From: Paractinoplanes abujensis
GTDB taxonomy: Bacteria; Actinomycetota; Actinomycetes; Mycobacteriales; Micromonosporaceae
DNA: 64,000 nucleotides
Assembly: GCF_014204895.1 (NCBI RefSeq)
Contig: NZ_JACHMF010000001.1
Span: 7,564,001-7,628,000 of the forward strand
Reading direction: 5' to 3'
In this document: one piece after another, positions 54,974 to 64,000 of the stretch
Layout of the letters: the number at the start of each line of letters is the position of its first letter
Position numbering within the stretch: the stretch's first letter is position 1
The notes under the pieces: model-generated
Database searches by the model: none
What the model was told of the DNA's origin: nothing
Seen by the model: the letters and a program-made list of their open reading frames with translations, nothing else
Position numbers and translations under genes: made by a program

Positions 54974-55154
54974 AAACCGGCGAACTCGATGCATCAGGCC
55001 CGACGCGCCGAGGCAGACACGCCAGGGGCGATGCGCCGGACCCAACACGCCAGAGCCGACAGGCGGGACCGATGCACCGGGTCCGACGCGCCGGAGCCCA
55101 CTCGCCGGGAGCAATGCGCCAGGCTCGATGCATCAGAGCCGATTTGCCGGGTCC
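54974..55154. repeat. Degenerate tandem array of 14 bp units
   Basis: Thirteen units follow each other, nearly all exactly 14 bp (one is 13 bp), with consensus GATGCGCCGGRSCC; examples are GATGCGCCGGACCC, GACGCGCCGGAGCC, AATGCGCCAGGCTC and GATGCATCAGAGCC. The period is not a multiple of three and stops occur in most frames, so it is not coding. It fills the 257 bp gap between two minus-strand genes. Confidence 0.85.
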
Positions 55155-55189
55155 GACTGAGCCGATCGAGCCCGGCGCGGCGCGACGGT

Positions 55190-56641
55190 TCAGCCCGAGG
55201 CGTTGCCGGTCAGGTTCCACGACGCCAGGTGCAGGGCCGGCGCCGCGTAGCGGGTGCCCGACCAGCGATCGGGCAGCAGGATCGATTCGCTGCCGATGCC
55301 CAGCACCTGACCGTTCGCCAAAGCCTGCGGATAGGACTGGGTGAAGCGCATGTTGCTCACCGCCCCGGTCACCTCGCCGTCTTCCACGAGCCAGACGCCG
55401 TTGCGGGTCAGGCCGGTGATGACCAGCGTCTTGGGGTCGAGGACCCGCGTGTACCACAAGTCGGTGATCAGCAGGCCGCGCCGCATGCGGGCGATCAGGG
55501 GCTGGGCCGACTCGGCGACCGGGGAGGCCGGGTCGGCGGGCTCGGTCGCGGCGGGTGCGGCCTCCATCCGGACGTGGGAGGGGTAGGGGCCCCAGGTGCG
55601 TGAGGCCGGCGACGCATGGCCCGTAGACGTGGTCCCGGCTTCGGCCGCCGACGAGCGGTCGTGGGCCACTGCCTTGGTCACGCCGTCGCGCACCAGCACC
55701 AGCGATTCGCGCGGTGTGCCCTCGTCGTCGAACGGCAGGCCCGGCGCGTGCTCGGCCCGGCTGCCCAGCGGCTCGTCGATCAGGGTCACCGACGGGTCGA
55801 ACTGTTCCGCTTCGAGCTCGGCGAAGGACTGTTTCTGCGCGTACGCCTTGCCGTTGAACCCGAACATCGAGAAGTTGTCGAGCAGATCGGCCACCGCCTC
55901 GGGTTCGAGCACCACCTCGTAGTGGCCCGGGGGCAGCTCGACGGGGTCGAGCCCGGCCCGCGCCTTGGCCGCCGCCCGCGCGCCCAGCACCGCACCGTCG
56001 AGGTCGCCGAGCCGTCCACTGGCCAGCCGGGCCACCCCGTCGGCGCCGCCGGCCCGGGCGATGCCGTCCATCGCGGCCTCGGCCGTGCGCCCTTCGACCG
56101 ACTGCCCCGCACTGTTGGCGAAGGCCGCCGAGCTGTACGTCGTGCGGCAGTAGCCCGCCGTTTCCAGGCCGCCTGCGGCCCGCACGAAGTCGCGGACGCG
56201 GCCGGCTCTTTCGGCCGGGTCGGCCCGCGCGGTCGCTTCGTCGAAGCCGAAGTCGAGGCCGGACCGTTCGCCCGAGCCGTGGTGGCCCGACGAGCGGTGC
56301 AGCGGGGTGGGCGAGGTCAGGCCGGGCCAGGTGGCGTCGGGCGGGCTCAGCCGCGCCGCCGCGACCGTGCGTTCGACCAGCCCGCGCAGGCCGTCGGTGT
56401 CGACGAGAGTGGTCGCGCCCGCTGCCGTACGTCCGTCGAGGTGCAGCCGGAGCCGGACGTTGGTGGCGGCGTCGGCCACGTTCTGGTGGATCATCGAGTT
56501 CGCGAAGCGGGTCAGCGCCTCGGCGTCGTGCCGCACCATGACCTCGGCCTCGGCCCCCGGACCGGCCACCTGCCGCACCAGTTCGACGACCCGGGCCGCC
56601 AGTTCGAGCTCGGCCCCCGTCCGGATGATGTCGATGCTCAT
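55190..56641 (-). CDS. pmbA: TldE/PmbA family metallopeptidase subunit
   Basis: 483 residues. It has the TldD/PmbA fold, with RFANSMIHQNVADAATNVRLRL (in parts: RFANSMIHQNV), GYCRTTYSSAAFANSAGQSVEGR and the C-terminal LITDLWYTRVLDPKTLVITGLTRNGVW. Like other TldE subunits it lacks the HExxxH zinc motif, which its partner TldD has. The heterodimer degrades unfolded peptides and in some bacteria trims modified peptides such as microcins. The ATG overlaps the tldD stop (ATGA). Confidence 0.9.
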   Translation of the reverse strand: MSIDIIRTGAELELAARVVELVRQVAGPGAEAEVMVRHDAEALTRFANSMIHQNVADAATNVRLRLHLDGRTAAGATTLVDTDGLRGLVERTVAAARLSPPDATWPGLTSPTPLHRSSGHHGSGERSGLDFGFDEATARADPAERAGRVRDFVRAAGGLETAGYCRTTYSSAAFANSAGQSVEGRTAEAAMDGIARAGGADGVARLASGRLGDLDGAVLGARAAAKARAGLDPVELPPGHYEVVLEPEAVADLLDNFSMFGFNGKAYAQKQSFAELEAEQFDPSVTLIDEPLGSRAEHAPGLPFDDEGTPRESLVLVRDGVTKAVAHDRSSAAEAGTTSTGHASPASRTWGPYPSHVRMEAAPAATEPADPASPVAESAQPLIARMRRGLLITDLWYTRVLDPKTLVITGLTRNGVWLVEDGEVTGAVSNMRFTQSYPQALANGQVLGIGSESILLPDRWSGTRYAAPALHLASWNLTGNASG

Positions 56642-58074
56642 CCCCGCACCCCCACACGCACGTTGGTGAACCGGGCCGGAGCGGCCGGATGGCCGGTGTG
56701 CCCCACCTGCCCGGGCTGGCCCTTGCCGCAGTTCGGCGTGCCCCAGGCGACGGTCTCGGCGGAGAGCATGTCCATCGACTGCCAGAACTTGGGGCCGATG
56801 CCGGTGTACGTCGGGTTGCGCAGCATGCGGCCGAGCTTGCCGTTCTTGATCTCGTAGCCGATCTCGCAGCCGAACTGGAAGTTGAGCCGGCGGTCGTCGA
56901 TCGACCAGGAGCGGTTGACGTCCATGAAGACGCCGTCGTCGGTGTTCGCGATGATCTCGTCGAGCGTGTGCGGGCCCGGTTCGAGGCCCACATTGGTCAT
57001 CCGGACCATGGGCAGCCGGGCCCAGCCGTCGGAGCGCACGCTGCCCGCGTAGTCGAGCCCGGCCACGGCGGCCGAGTCGCGCCCGGCCAGCACGCCGACC
57101 CAGATGCCGTCGCGCACGGCGTCGCGTTTGGTGGCCGGGGTGCCCTCGTCGTCGAAGCCGAAGCTGCCCAGCGCGCCCGGCCGGCCCGGGTCGATCGTGA
57201 TGTTCATCAGCTCGGAGCCGTAGCGCAGGGAACCCAACTGGCTGAGATCGAGCCAGCTCGTGCCGGCGAACGCGGCCTCCCACCCGAGGATGCGGTCGAG
57301 CTCGATGGCGTGCCCGACCGACTCGTGGATCTGCAGCGCGAGCTGCTCGCCGCCGAGCACCAGCGTGGTCTCGCCGGACGGGCACAGCGGCGCGCTGAGC
57401 AGGGCGCGGGCCTCCTCGGCCATGCGCGGGGCGTTGCCGATCAGATCGAGGCTCTCGACCAGCTCCCAGCCGCTCGTGCCGTACTGGCCCCCATACGACG
57501 GCCAGGAGCGCCGCTGGATCTCGCCGTCGCCGAACGCGCTGGCCCAGACGCCGGCGCCGCACTCTCGGGTGTGCTGGTCGATGCGGTGGCCTTCGCTGGA
57601 GACGAACCACTTGCGGGTGTCCCAGACCTGGTAGGCGGCCTCGGCCAGGTCGGCCCCGGCCTGCTTGGCCGCGGTGGTGGCCCCGACCAGCAGGTCGCCC
57701 TTGGCCGACAGCGACACCTCGAGCGGGTCGATCTCGCATGCGTTGGCCCAGCTGGCCTCGACGGCGGCGGCGGGCACGAGGTCGACCGGTGGCCCCGGCA
57801 CGGTGGCACTGGCCGCGGCGATCTGGGCGGCCCGGCGCCCGGCAGCCCGTGCGGCCCCGTCGGACAGATCGGGCACGGCGTAGAAACCCCAGGAGGAACC
57901 GACCAGAGCCCGGACGCCGAGACCGGCGCTCTCGCCCGACCCGACATCCTCGATGTCGCCGTCGCGGGCGCTCATCGACTCCCCGCGGCGCACCATCACG
58001 CGGCAGTCGGCGTAACGCGCCCCGGCCTCGAGAGCGGCCTGCACCGCCGCGGAAGCCTCATCGAAGTGACTCAT
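56638..58074 (-). CDS. tldD: TldD family metallopeptidase
   Basis: 478 residues. The zinc-binding motif HESVGH (in LALQIHESVGHAIELDRI, near residue 245) is intact, as are GSFGFDDEGTPATKRDAVRDG and the C-terminal GNPTYTGIGPKFW-type motif (RNPTYTGIGPKFWQSMD). It is the catalytic subunit of the TldD/TldE protease. ATG 58074 has TAGGGT 6 nt upstream (58086-58081), a leaderless start. Confidence 0.93.
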   Translation of the reverse strand: MSHFDEASAAVQAALEAGARYADCRVMVRRGESMSARDGDIEDVGSGESAGLGVRALVGSSWGFYAVPDLSDGAARAAGRRAAQIAAASATVPGPPVDLVPAAAVEASWANACEIDPLEVSLSAKGDLLVGATTAAKQAGADLAEAAYQVWDTRKWFVSSEGHRIDQHTRECGAGVWASAFGDGEIQRRSWPSYGGQYGTSGWELVESLDLIGNAPRMAEEARALLSAPLCPSGETTLVLGGEQLALQIHESVGHAIELDRILGWEAAFAGTSWLDLSQLGSLRYGSELMNITIDPGRPGALGSFGFDDEGTPATKRDAVRDGIWVGVLAGRDSAAVAGLDYAGSVRSDGWARLPMVRMTNVGLEPGPHTLDEIIANTDDGVFMDVNRSWSIDDRRLNFQFGCEIGYEIKNGKLGRMLRNPTYTGIGPKFWQSMDMLSAETVAWGTPNCGKGQPGQVGHTGHPAAPARFTNVRVGVRG

Positions 58075-58106
58075 GACCCGACCCTAGGGGACCGGTACGA
58101 CAGAAA

Positions 58107-58706
58107 TCAGTCCCGATGACCGGCGCCGCCGGGGAACAACGCCTCCACGTCCAGGTGGGCCGCCACCGGTGCGCTTAGATGGAGGATTTCGCCCGCCTGG
58201 GCGGCCGAATGCTCTTTGTACGAGGCGCCGGACAATTCATAGAGGTACAGCGCCGGGCTCGTGGGATCGACCACCAGGTACCACGGGATGCCTGCCTCCG
58301 CATAGAGGTGCATCTTCAACACCTTGTCGGTGGTCGGATTGGACGGGGAGAGGATCTCGCAGATCAGCGCCACCGCTTCGGCCTCCACGAACACCACCTC
58401 CCCGACGTCGGCCGAGTAGGCCGCGACGTCGGGGATGAAGAACCGATCGGGAGTCAACCGGACGTTCACGGCCTCGTCGATCTGAAGGTGTGCTGCGTCC
58501 GCGTTCTCCTCCAGCCTGTTGGCGAGGCGGCGGGCGATCCGCTGATGCGTGTTGGTGGGGTTGGGCGTCACGAGCAGGCTCCCGTCGAGGAGTTCGACTC
58601 GGGGGGAGGTCACGCCGAGGGCCAGGTAGTCGTCGCCGGTCATCGGCCGACCATCGGGGAAGATCGAAGTCGCGGGCGGCTGGTCCGCCGTGAACAACGT
58701 GGTCAT
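58107..58706 (-). CDS. Uma2 family endonuclease-like protein, intact
   Basis: 199 residues from ATG 58706, with GGGAGA upstream. The Uma2 (DUF820) PD-(D/E)XK fold is complete: PRVELLDGSLLVTPNP, FIPDVAAYS with the catalytic Asp, ALICEILSPSN with the Glu, and DKVLKMHLYAEAGIPWYLVVDP. The family is very common in cyanobacteria and filamentous actinobacteria and its role is not settled. A broken homolog lies at 22187-22766. Confidence 0.87.
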   Translation of the reverse strand: MTTLFTADQPPATSIFPDGRPMTGDDYLALGVTSPRVELLDGSLLVTPNPTNTHQRIARRLANRLEENADAAHLQIDEAVNVRLTPDRFFIPDVAAYSADVGEVVFVEAEAVALICEILSPSNPTTDKVLKMHLYAEAGIPWYLVVDPTSPALYLYELSGASYKEHSAAQAGEILHLSAPVAAHLDVEALFPGGAGHRD

Positions 58707-58781
58707 CGCGTCTCCCGAGCTGTCGGGTTCGGACTCTCCCACAAAGACTAGTCTCATGACAACTCTCCTCGCGACTACCTG

Positions 58782-60626
58782 CTAACGCTGTGGAGCAGCC
58801 GTGCTGTGTCCCTGCAGGAAGGCTAGCTCCTCGTCAAGGGTGGCCGCGGGGTGTGAGGGCAGGCCGGGAAGGTCGGCGCCGATCAGGAGCAGGGCGTCGG
58901 TGGGTTCGGCGCCGTGCAGGCTGTGGTGGGTGTAGACGTCGGCCGAGTCGCGGTGGTCGCCCAGGTAGCGTTCGGCCGGCACGGAGGGCTCGTCGTGCCA
59001 GTCGATCACCGGGTTGCGGGCCACGCCTCGGTGGAAGACGTCGGTCCGGCGCAGCACGGCCATCGCGGCCAGCCAACCCCCGACACCGGTTCCCCGTACG
59101 GCGACCGTGCTCAGGTCGAGGTCGGGGTGTTTGCCCTGCAGGGCGTGCAGCGCGTCGACCTGGTCCGACAACGACACGTCGACCAGCCGGCGGTGCACCA
59201 CCTTCTCGTAGCTGGGGGCGACCCCGGGCGTGCCCCGGCCGTCGATGCTGACGACGGCGAACCCCGCGTCGGCCCACCACTGCCGTTCCTGCCAGGCCGC
59301 GGGGTCGTTCACCACCTGCTGGTGGCCGGGGCCGTCGCCCAGGGTGACCAGCACGGGGATCTTCCTGCCGCCGACGAACGCCGCCGGGTAGAGCACCGCG
59401 GCGGGCAGGCGGCGGTCGGTGACCCGTCCGAGCACGGGCGCCGGGGCGTACGGGAGCGGCATCGAAAGGTTGCCCAGCGCGGCCACCCGGGCCTCGCCGC
59501 GCCACACCACGTCGTCCACGACCAGCACGTCGCCGCCGGTGTGGGCGTGGTGCCAGCCGGGGGTGCCGGTGATGCTGCGGGCCTCGGCCCCGCCGCCGCC
59601 GAGCGACGTGCGGACGCGGAAGACCGACTGGTCGGCCGGGTCGTCGTCGGTGCCTTCGACGATCAGGTCGGGCGCGGGGCTGCCGGGCCGCGGCACCGTG
59701 CCCACCACCCGCCGCACGTACAGGCCGGGCGGGGTGAGCAGGCTGCCGTCGGCGAACAAGCAGCGCGCGTCGAAGCCGTCGTGGGCCAGTTCGCCGCCGA
59801 CCAGCACGCGGCCGTCGGGCAGGTGCCGGGGCGTGCCGGCCACCGGTTCGACCCAGCGGGCGTCGGCCAGCTCGGCGTGCACCTGGGTCTCGCCCGTACG
59901 GGGGTCGACCGCGAGGACCAGACCGTGCTGCTGCATGCGACGCAGCACGGTGATCAGCGGCCCGCCGCCGTCGGCCCAGCGCACGCTGACGACGTGCGGA
60001 TACGTCTCGCGGTCCCAGTGCACGTCGACCCAGCCGAAGTCGAGGTCGAGCAGGTGCAGGCTGGTCGAGGCGGCCGTGCGGGCGGCCAGGATCTGGCTGC
60101 CGTCGGGCGACCACCACCAGCCGCGGTCGCGCCCGAAGCGCCGGGCCGTCTCGTCCGGCACCCCCCAGCCGATCGTGCCGCAGTGCTCGCGCCACGCGTT
60201 GCCCGGCTCGCCGGCCAGCAACCGGTCGCCGTCGGGGCCGACGACCCGCAGCGACGGGGAGCCGCCCGCCGGGCTCACGTAGCCGATGGTGACGCCGCGG
60301 GGGTCGGGCCGCGGGTCCTCGGCGGGGGCGTCGGTCGGCACCTCGGTCACCGTGCCCCGCACCAGGTCGGCCCGGAACAGACGGCCCTCGCGGGTGAACG
60401 CGGCCACCGTTGCGTCGCGGTCGGTCGCGTACGAGGAAACGGGTCCCGGCGCGACGAGGGACTCGGCCGCCGTCGCGACGTTGAGCACCCAGAGCGACGC
60501 GACCCTGTCCTCGGGGCCGCTGGAACGCAGGAACGTGACCCGCCGGCCGTCCCCGCCGACCTTCACCGCGTGCGGCGCGCCGTGGCGGAAGTGGCCGGTG
60601 CGCTCCGCGAGTCCAGGGAAGTCCAC
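58782..60626 (-). CDS. S9 family (DPP IV-like) protein lacking the catalytic Ser
   Basis: From GTG 60626 it has 614 residues. An N-terminal beta-propeller ([52 protein letters not shown]) precedes an alpha/beta-hydrolase domain with [13 protein letters not shown] and VALRG-like [15 protein letters not shown]. The nucleophile elbow, normally GxSYGG, reads GTGVGG, so the Ser is replaced by Gly, and the catalytic Asp and His regions are absent or shortened. It is probably a pseudoenzyme. No clear ribosome site is seen, and the start is uncertain. Confidence 0.78.
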   Translation of the reverse strand: MDFPGLAERTGHFRHGAPHAVKVGGDGRRVTFLRSSGPEDRVASLWVLNVATAAESLVAPGPVSSYATDRDATVAAFTREGRLFRADLVRGTVTEVPTDAPAEDPRPDPRGVTIGYVSPAGGSPSLRVVGPDGDRLLAGEPGNAWREHCGTIGWGVPDETARRFGRDRGWWWSPDGSQILAARTAASTSLHLLDLDFGWVDVHWDRETYPHVVSVRWADGGGPLITVLRRMQQHGLVLAVDPRTGETQVHAELADARWVEPVAGTPRHLPDGRVLVGGELAHDGFDARCLFADGSLLTPPGLYVRRVVGTVPRPGSPAPDLIVEGTDDDPADQSVFRVRTSLGGGGAEARSITGTPGWHHAHTGGDVLVVDDVVWRGEARVAALGNLSMPLPYAPAPVLGRVTDRRLPAAVLYPAAFVGGRKIPVLVTLGDGPGHQQVVNDPAAWQERQWWADAGFAVVSIDGRGTPGVAPSYEKVVHRRLVDVSLSDQVDALHALQGKHPDLDLSTVAVRGTGVGGWLAAMAVLRRTDVFHRGVARNPVIDWHDEPSVPAERYLGDHRDSADVYTHHSLHGAEPTDALLLIGADLPGLPSHPAATLDEELAFLQGHSTAAPQR

Positions 60627-60720
60627 CTGGACAGCATCGCTGATCAAGGGCCACTTGTGCGCCCCAAACCCGCGCACGGCGTCCGAACCGTCGCCGATGA
60701 TCCCGCGTACAGTTGCGCGC

Positions 60721-61623
60721 GTGACTGACGCCCTGCCCGCGCGACGACTGCTGCTGGTCCACGCCCACCCCGACGACGAGGTCACCGGCACCGGCGCCAC
60801 CATGGCCCACTACGCGGCCACCGGCGCTCACGTGACGCTCGTGACCTGCACGCTCGGCGAGGAGGGCGAGATCCACGTCCCCGAGCTGGCCCAGCTGGAG
60901 GCGGCCCAGGCCGACCAGCTCGGGGGTTATCGGCTGGTCGAGCTGTCCCGGGCGTGTGCCGCGCTGGGTGTGACCGACCACCGGTTCCTCGGCGGCGCCG
61001 GGCGGTATCGCGACTCCGGCATGATGGGCCTGCCCACCAACGACCACGCCCGCGCGTTCTGGCAGGCCGACCTCGACGAGGCCGCCGCGCACCTGGTCGA
61101 GATCATGCGTGAGATCAGGCCCCAGGTGATGATCACGTACGACCCGAACGGGTTCTACGGGCATCCCGACCACATCCAGGCGCACCGGGTGGCCATGCGC
61201 GCGGCCGAGCTGGCCGGCGCCGACGCCCCGCAGAAGATCTACTGGACGGCGATGCCGCTGAGCGTGCTGCGCGACGGCATGGACGCGTTCCGCGAGCTCT
61301 CCGACAACCCGTTCGCCGGGGTGGAGAAGGTCGAGGACCTGCCGTTCGGCCACCCCGACGACGAGATCGCCGCGCGCATCGACGGCACCGACCACTACCA
61401 GCAGAAGGTCGCGGCCATGCAGGCCCACGCCACGCAGATCCCCGACAACTCCTGGCTCTACGGCATCGCCGGGGACTTCGGCGGCGAGTTCATGGGCGTG
61501 GAGTACTTCACGATCGCCAAGGGGTCGCGCGGCCCGGGCGAGGGCCCGCACGGCTGGGAGAGCGACCTGTTCGGCGGTCTCGACCTCGAGCAGCCGGCGG
61601 CCGCCGACGCCGCCTCCCGATGA
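60721..61623 (+). CDS. mshB: GlcNAc-Ins deacetylase for mycothiol synthesis
   Basis: 300 residues of the LmbE/PIG-L fold. The zinc motif AHPDDE (residues 15-20) and the second metal His in GHPDH (in [14 protein letters not shown]) are intact. It removes the acetyl group from 1-O-(2-acetamido-2-deoxy-glucosyl)-inositol in mycothiol synthesis; the related Mca is an amidase of mycothiol conjugates, but length and motifs favour MshB. GTG 60721 has TACAGT 7 nt upstream (60708-60713), a leaderless start. It overlaps the next gene by ATGA. Confidence 0.9.
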   Translation: MTDALPARRLLLVHAHPDDEVTGTGATMAHYAATGAHVTLVTCTLGEEGEIHVPELAQLEAAQADQLGGYRLVELSRACAALGVTDHRFLGGAGRYRDSGMMGLPTNDHARAFWQADLDEAAAHLVEIMREIRPQVMITYDPNGFYGHPDHIQAHRVAMRAAELAGADAPQKIYWTAMPLSVLRDGMDAFRELSDNPFAGVEKVEDLPFGHPDDEIAARIDGTDHYQQKVAAMQAHATQIPDNSWLYGIAGDFGGEFMGVEYFTIAKGSRGPGEGPHGWESDLFGGLDLEQPAAADAASR

Positions 61624-62099
61624 GCACCGAGGTGAGCACGCCGCTGGAGGAACCACCCGCGCCCGAGGCCAAGAAGCTCGACTGGGATCCGCTGCTCCGG
61701 GTCGCGGGCGTCGTGATCTCGATCCTGGCCGCCCTGATCAGCGGCTTCCTCGAGATCAACCTGAGCACGCTGCGGGCCGGTGACTTCGTGACGATCTGGC
61801 GCGGCGACGCGATCGGCTCCGGCGGCGGCCCGCTGCTGGGCCTGTCGATCCTGCTGGCCGGCGGGTTGAACTGGGCCATCGCCTGGTTCGCGGTCTCGAC
61901 CACCCGCCGCCGCTGGGCGCTCGGCCCGCCGTGGGCGCTGTGGACGCTGCTCATGCTGGGCGCGGCCGGGGTGCGCACCGAGGAGGGCGACTACCTGCTG
62001 GGCGGCGAGAACTGGATCGCTCTCGTGATGATCCTGGTCGGAAGCCTGACGTACGCTGTTTACTCCTATCGCCTGATCCTGAAGGGGCGGTTGCCGTAA
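61620..62099 (+). CDS. Four-helix membrane protein downstream of mshB
   Basis: 159 residues with four transmembrane helices (about residues 26-44, 70-90, 100-117 and 132-152) and an acidic/proline-rich cytoplasmic N-terminus. It may belong to the DUF6113-type proteins that I recall next to mshB in actinobacteria. The ATG overlaps the mshB stop (ATGA), so it is coexpressed with mshB. No function can be assigned. Confidence 0.75.
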   Translation: MSTEVSTPLEEPPAPEAKKLDWDPLLRVAGVVISILAALISGFLEINLSTLRAGDFVTIWRGDAIGSGGGPLLGLSILLAGGLNWAIAWFAVSTTRRRWALGPPWALWTLLMLGAAGVRTEEGDYLLGGENWIALVMILVGSLTYAVYSYRLILKGRLP

Positions 62100-62123
62100 C
62101 CAACGCCACGGTGAGGTGAGCAC

Positions 62124-63995
62124 GTGACGTCGTCGGAATGGTTCGGTCCGCAGCCGTCCTCGGGAGCGAGGCCGGACGACACCGTCATTCTCAACGAGAC
62201 TCCCGACGGCACCGTTGCGACCCCCGATGGGGCGGATGCCACGGTTGCGCTGCCCACCAGCTCGGAAACGGTGATCATCCCGCCGCCGCGTCCGGTGCCG
62301 CCGCAGGAAAAGATCGAGACCCCACCTCCGCCGCCCCGGAAGCGTCGCCGCCGGCCGGTGGCGGTCGCGGTGGTCGCGCTGCTGGGTGCCGGCGCGGCGG
62401 GCTCGGCGGCGTACGCGACCACCGGAGACATCCCGCGCGGCGTCGAGGTGCTCGGTCTCAGCCTGGGCGCGCTCACCCTGGCCGAGGCCGAGAAGGCCTT
62501 GCGGGAGCACGTCGCGACCCGCTCGGCCCAGCCGGCCCGCGTCCGCCTCGACGGTCAGGACGTCACGGTCACGCCCGCGTCGGTCGACCTCACCTTCGAC
62601 GTGCCGGCCACCGTCGACGCGGCCGCCACCAGCGGCATCCGGCTCTTCGGGACCAAAACCATTCCCCCCGCCGTACGGGTTGACGAGACCAAACTCGAGA
62701 CGGCGCTCCGCAAGCAGCTGGACCCGGAGCGCGTCACCGTGCTGCGACCCGCGATCGCCTTCCGCGGCGTCACACCCGTGGCCCGGTACGCGAAAGCCGG
62801 TGTCGATCTGGACCGTGCGCTCGCAGCCGAGCGGGTCAAGGCGGCCTGGCCGACCGGCGGGGTGGCCGACGTGCCGCTCACCGAACGCACCCCGGTGATG
62901 ACTGACGAGCAGGTCGACGCGCTGGTCGAAGGCGTCGCCAAACCCGCCGTGGCCGCACCGGTGACGGTCACCGTGGGCGGCGAATCGATCGAACTCGGCC
63001 CCGCGGCCATCGCGAAGGGTCTGGTCTTCCGGCCCGACGGCCAGGGCCGGCTGAGCCCGGCGATCGATGCCAAGCGGTTGCGCGCGGCCGGCGCCACCGC
63101 GTTCGGCCCCGTCGAGACCCCCGCCGAACCGGCCACCGTACGTCTGCGGAACGGCCGGCCGCAGGTCGTGCCGGGCACCCCCGGCCGCCTGGTCGACGTG
63201 GCCAAGCTCGGTCCCGAGCTGCTCGAGGTGCTGCCGGCGACAGGGCCGCGCAAGGTCACCGGCGTGCTCGCGGCGGCCGAGCCGGAGACGAGTGCGGCCG
63301 ACGTGACCAAGCTCGGCATCAAGCAGAAGGTGTCGACCTTCACGACGTACTTCACCGGCGGCCGCAACGCCCCGCGCAGCCAGAACATCATCACGATCGC
63401 CAAGGCCGTGGACGGCGCGGTCGTCCAGCCGGGCGCGACGTTCTCGCTGAACCGGCACACCGGCGAGCGCACCTACGCCAAGGGCTACAAGGACGCGCCG
63501 GTGATCGTCGGCGGCGTGCTCGAGCCGGGCGTCGGCGGTGGCGCCTCGCAGTTCACGACGACGCTGTTCAACGCGGCCTACTACGCGGGCCTGCAGGACG
63601 TCGAGCACAAGCCGCACTCGTTCTACTTCTCGCGCTACCCGTCGGTCATCGAGGCGACGATCTTCTACCCCACGCTGGATCTCAAATTCAAGAACACGAC
63701 CCCGTACGGGATCCTGATCGACACCGCCACCACCGGGCGCTCGGTGACCGTCACGTTGTGGAGCACCAAGGTCTACGACAGCGTGAAGACCGTCTACGGC
63801 CCCCGGCGCAACCAGACCAGCCCGCCCACCGTGCGGCGCGAAGCCGGCCCGAAATGCATTTCTACCAGCGGACTCCCAGGCTTCACCCAGGACGCATGGC
63901 GCGTCATCCGCAAGGATGGCCAGGAGGTCGAGCGCAAGAAGTTCACTTGGCGTTACGATCCCGAGCCACGATTCGTCTGCGGCGGCACGGAGTAG
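62124..63995 (+). CDS. VanW family protein with peptidoglycan-binding domains
   Basis: 623 residues from GTG 62124, with GAGGTGA upstream. A disordered N-terminus rich in Thr, Asp and Pro is followed by a basic stretch (KRRRRPV), one transmembrane helix (about residues 76-93), two YoaR-like putative peptidoglycan-binding repeats (about residues 100-400) and a C-terminal VanW domain (FTTYFTGGRNAPRSQNI, ATFSLNRHTGERTYAKGY, GGGASQFTTTLFNAAYYAG). It is probably a wall-associated protein, named after vanW of the vancomycin cluster; its biochemical role is unknown. It follows mshB and a membrane protein on the same strand. Confidence 0.9.
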   Translation: MTSSEWFGPQPSSGARPDDTVILNETPDGTVATPDGADATVALPTSSETVIIPPPRPVPPQEKIETPPPPPRKRRRRPVAVAVVALLGAGAAGSAAYATTGDIPRGVEVLGLSLGALTLAEAEKALREHVATRSAQPARVRLDGQDVTVTPASVDLTFDVPATVDAAATSGIRLFGTKTIPPAVRVDETKLETALRKQLDPERVTVLRPAIAFRGVTPVARYAKAGVDLDRALAAERVKAAWPTGGVADVPLTERTPVMTDEQVDALVEGVAKPAVAAPVTVTVGGESIELGPAAIAKGLVFRPDGQGRLSPAIDAKRLRAAGATAFGPVETPAEPATVRLRNGRPQVVPGTPGRLVDVAKLGPELLEVLPATGPRKVTGVLAAAEPETSAADVTKLGIKQKVSTFTTYFTGGRNAPRSQNIITIAKAVDGAVVQPGATFSLNRHTGERTYAKGYKDAPVIVGGVLEPGVGGGASQFTTTLFNAAYYAGLQDVEHKPHSFYFSRYPSVIEATIFYPTLDLKFKNTTPYGILIDTATTGRSVTVTLWSTKVYDSVKTVYGPRRNQTSPPTVRREAGPKCISTSGLPGFTQDAWRVIRKDGQEVERKKFTWRYDPEPRFVCGGTE

Positions 63996-64000
63996 TCCGC

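Noticed and set aside
55190..57739. A single 849-residue TldD-PmbA fusion
   Set aside because: The upstream portion is a shadow frame of tldD; the true pmbA start at 56641 overlaps the tldD stop by ATGA.

Overview
The window is a 64 kb piece of a high-GC actinobacterial chromosome. The third codon position is almost always G or C, many starts are GTG, and the gene set is actinobacterial: mshB for mycothiol, a Z-prenyl synthase of the mycobacterial short-chain type with the motif CDGNRRWA, DUF4245 beside xseA/xseB/glpX, and a three-subunit SdhCAB. Gene content and order look like Micromonosporaceae (Actinoplanes-like). That placement is inference. No rRNA, tRNA, CRISPR, IS element or prophage was seen.

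Layout. 0-6 kb: end of a membrane protein gene, a DUF1851-like gene, a geranylgeranyl-reductase-family flavoprotein with a short-chain Z-prenyl diphosphate synthase, otsB, a PIN-PhoH ATPase and a secreted transglycosylase-like protein. 6-18 kb: secreted trypsin-like protease, rhomboid, glpX, DUF4245, xseAB, two paralogous small membrane proteins, ispH, rmuC, two membrane proteins and valS. 18-22.8 kb: ogt and an Ada-AlkA fusion for alkylation repair, an alpha/beta hydrolase under a double palindromic operator, ychF and a frameshifted Uma2 gene. 22.8-29 kb: a catabolic module that could take an alcohol through aldehyde and acid to acyl-CoA and enoyl-CoA (ADH, ALDH, TetR on the minus strand; acyl-CoA dehydrogenase and CoA ligase on the plus strand). 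Its last two genes are separated by three tandem 67-68 bp repeats. 29-37 kb: small regulators and enzymes, and a four-gene minus-strand operon (G5 protein, methyltransferase, nucleotidyltransferase, S51-like peptidase).

36.9-45.9 kb is one tightly overlapping minus-strand operon: livG-livF-livH-livM-substrate-binding protein, two SDRs, an APH-fold kinase, an ACAD10/11-type acyl-CoA dehydrogenase and a TetR regulator. The kinase and dehydrogenase together suggest uptake and breakdown of a hydroxylated (4-hydroxy) acid. 45.9-46.8 kb has no convincing gene and is filled by a GCCGM pentamer array and a 27 bp array. 46.8-64 kb: alkB, an MFS exporter with a divergent TetR and a phased operator array, sdhCAB, a low-complexity membrane protein, a 14 bp array, pmbA/tldD, an intact Uma2 gene, a probable S9 pseudoenzyme, mshB, a small membrane protein and a VanW-family protein.

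Three themes recur. Most adjacent same-strand genes overlap by ATGA, GTGA or TGATG, so translational coupling is likely. About fifteen first genes of transcription units have a TANNNT hexamer 6-7 nt before the start codon, the sign of leaderless mRNAs. At two unrelated operon junctions the ATGA overlap has been multiplied into a chain of mini-ORFs, each overlapping the next. That last pattern is the most unusual structure I found.
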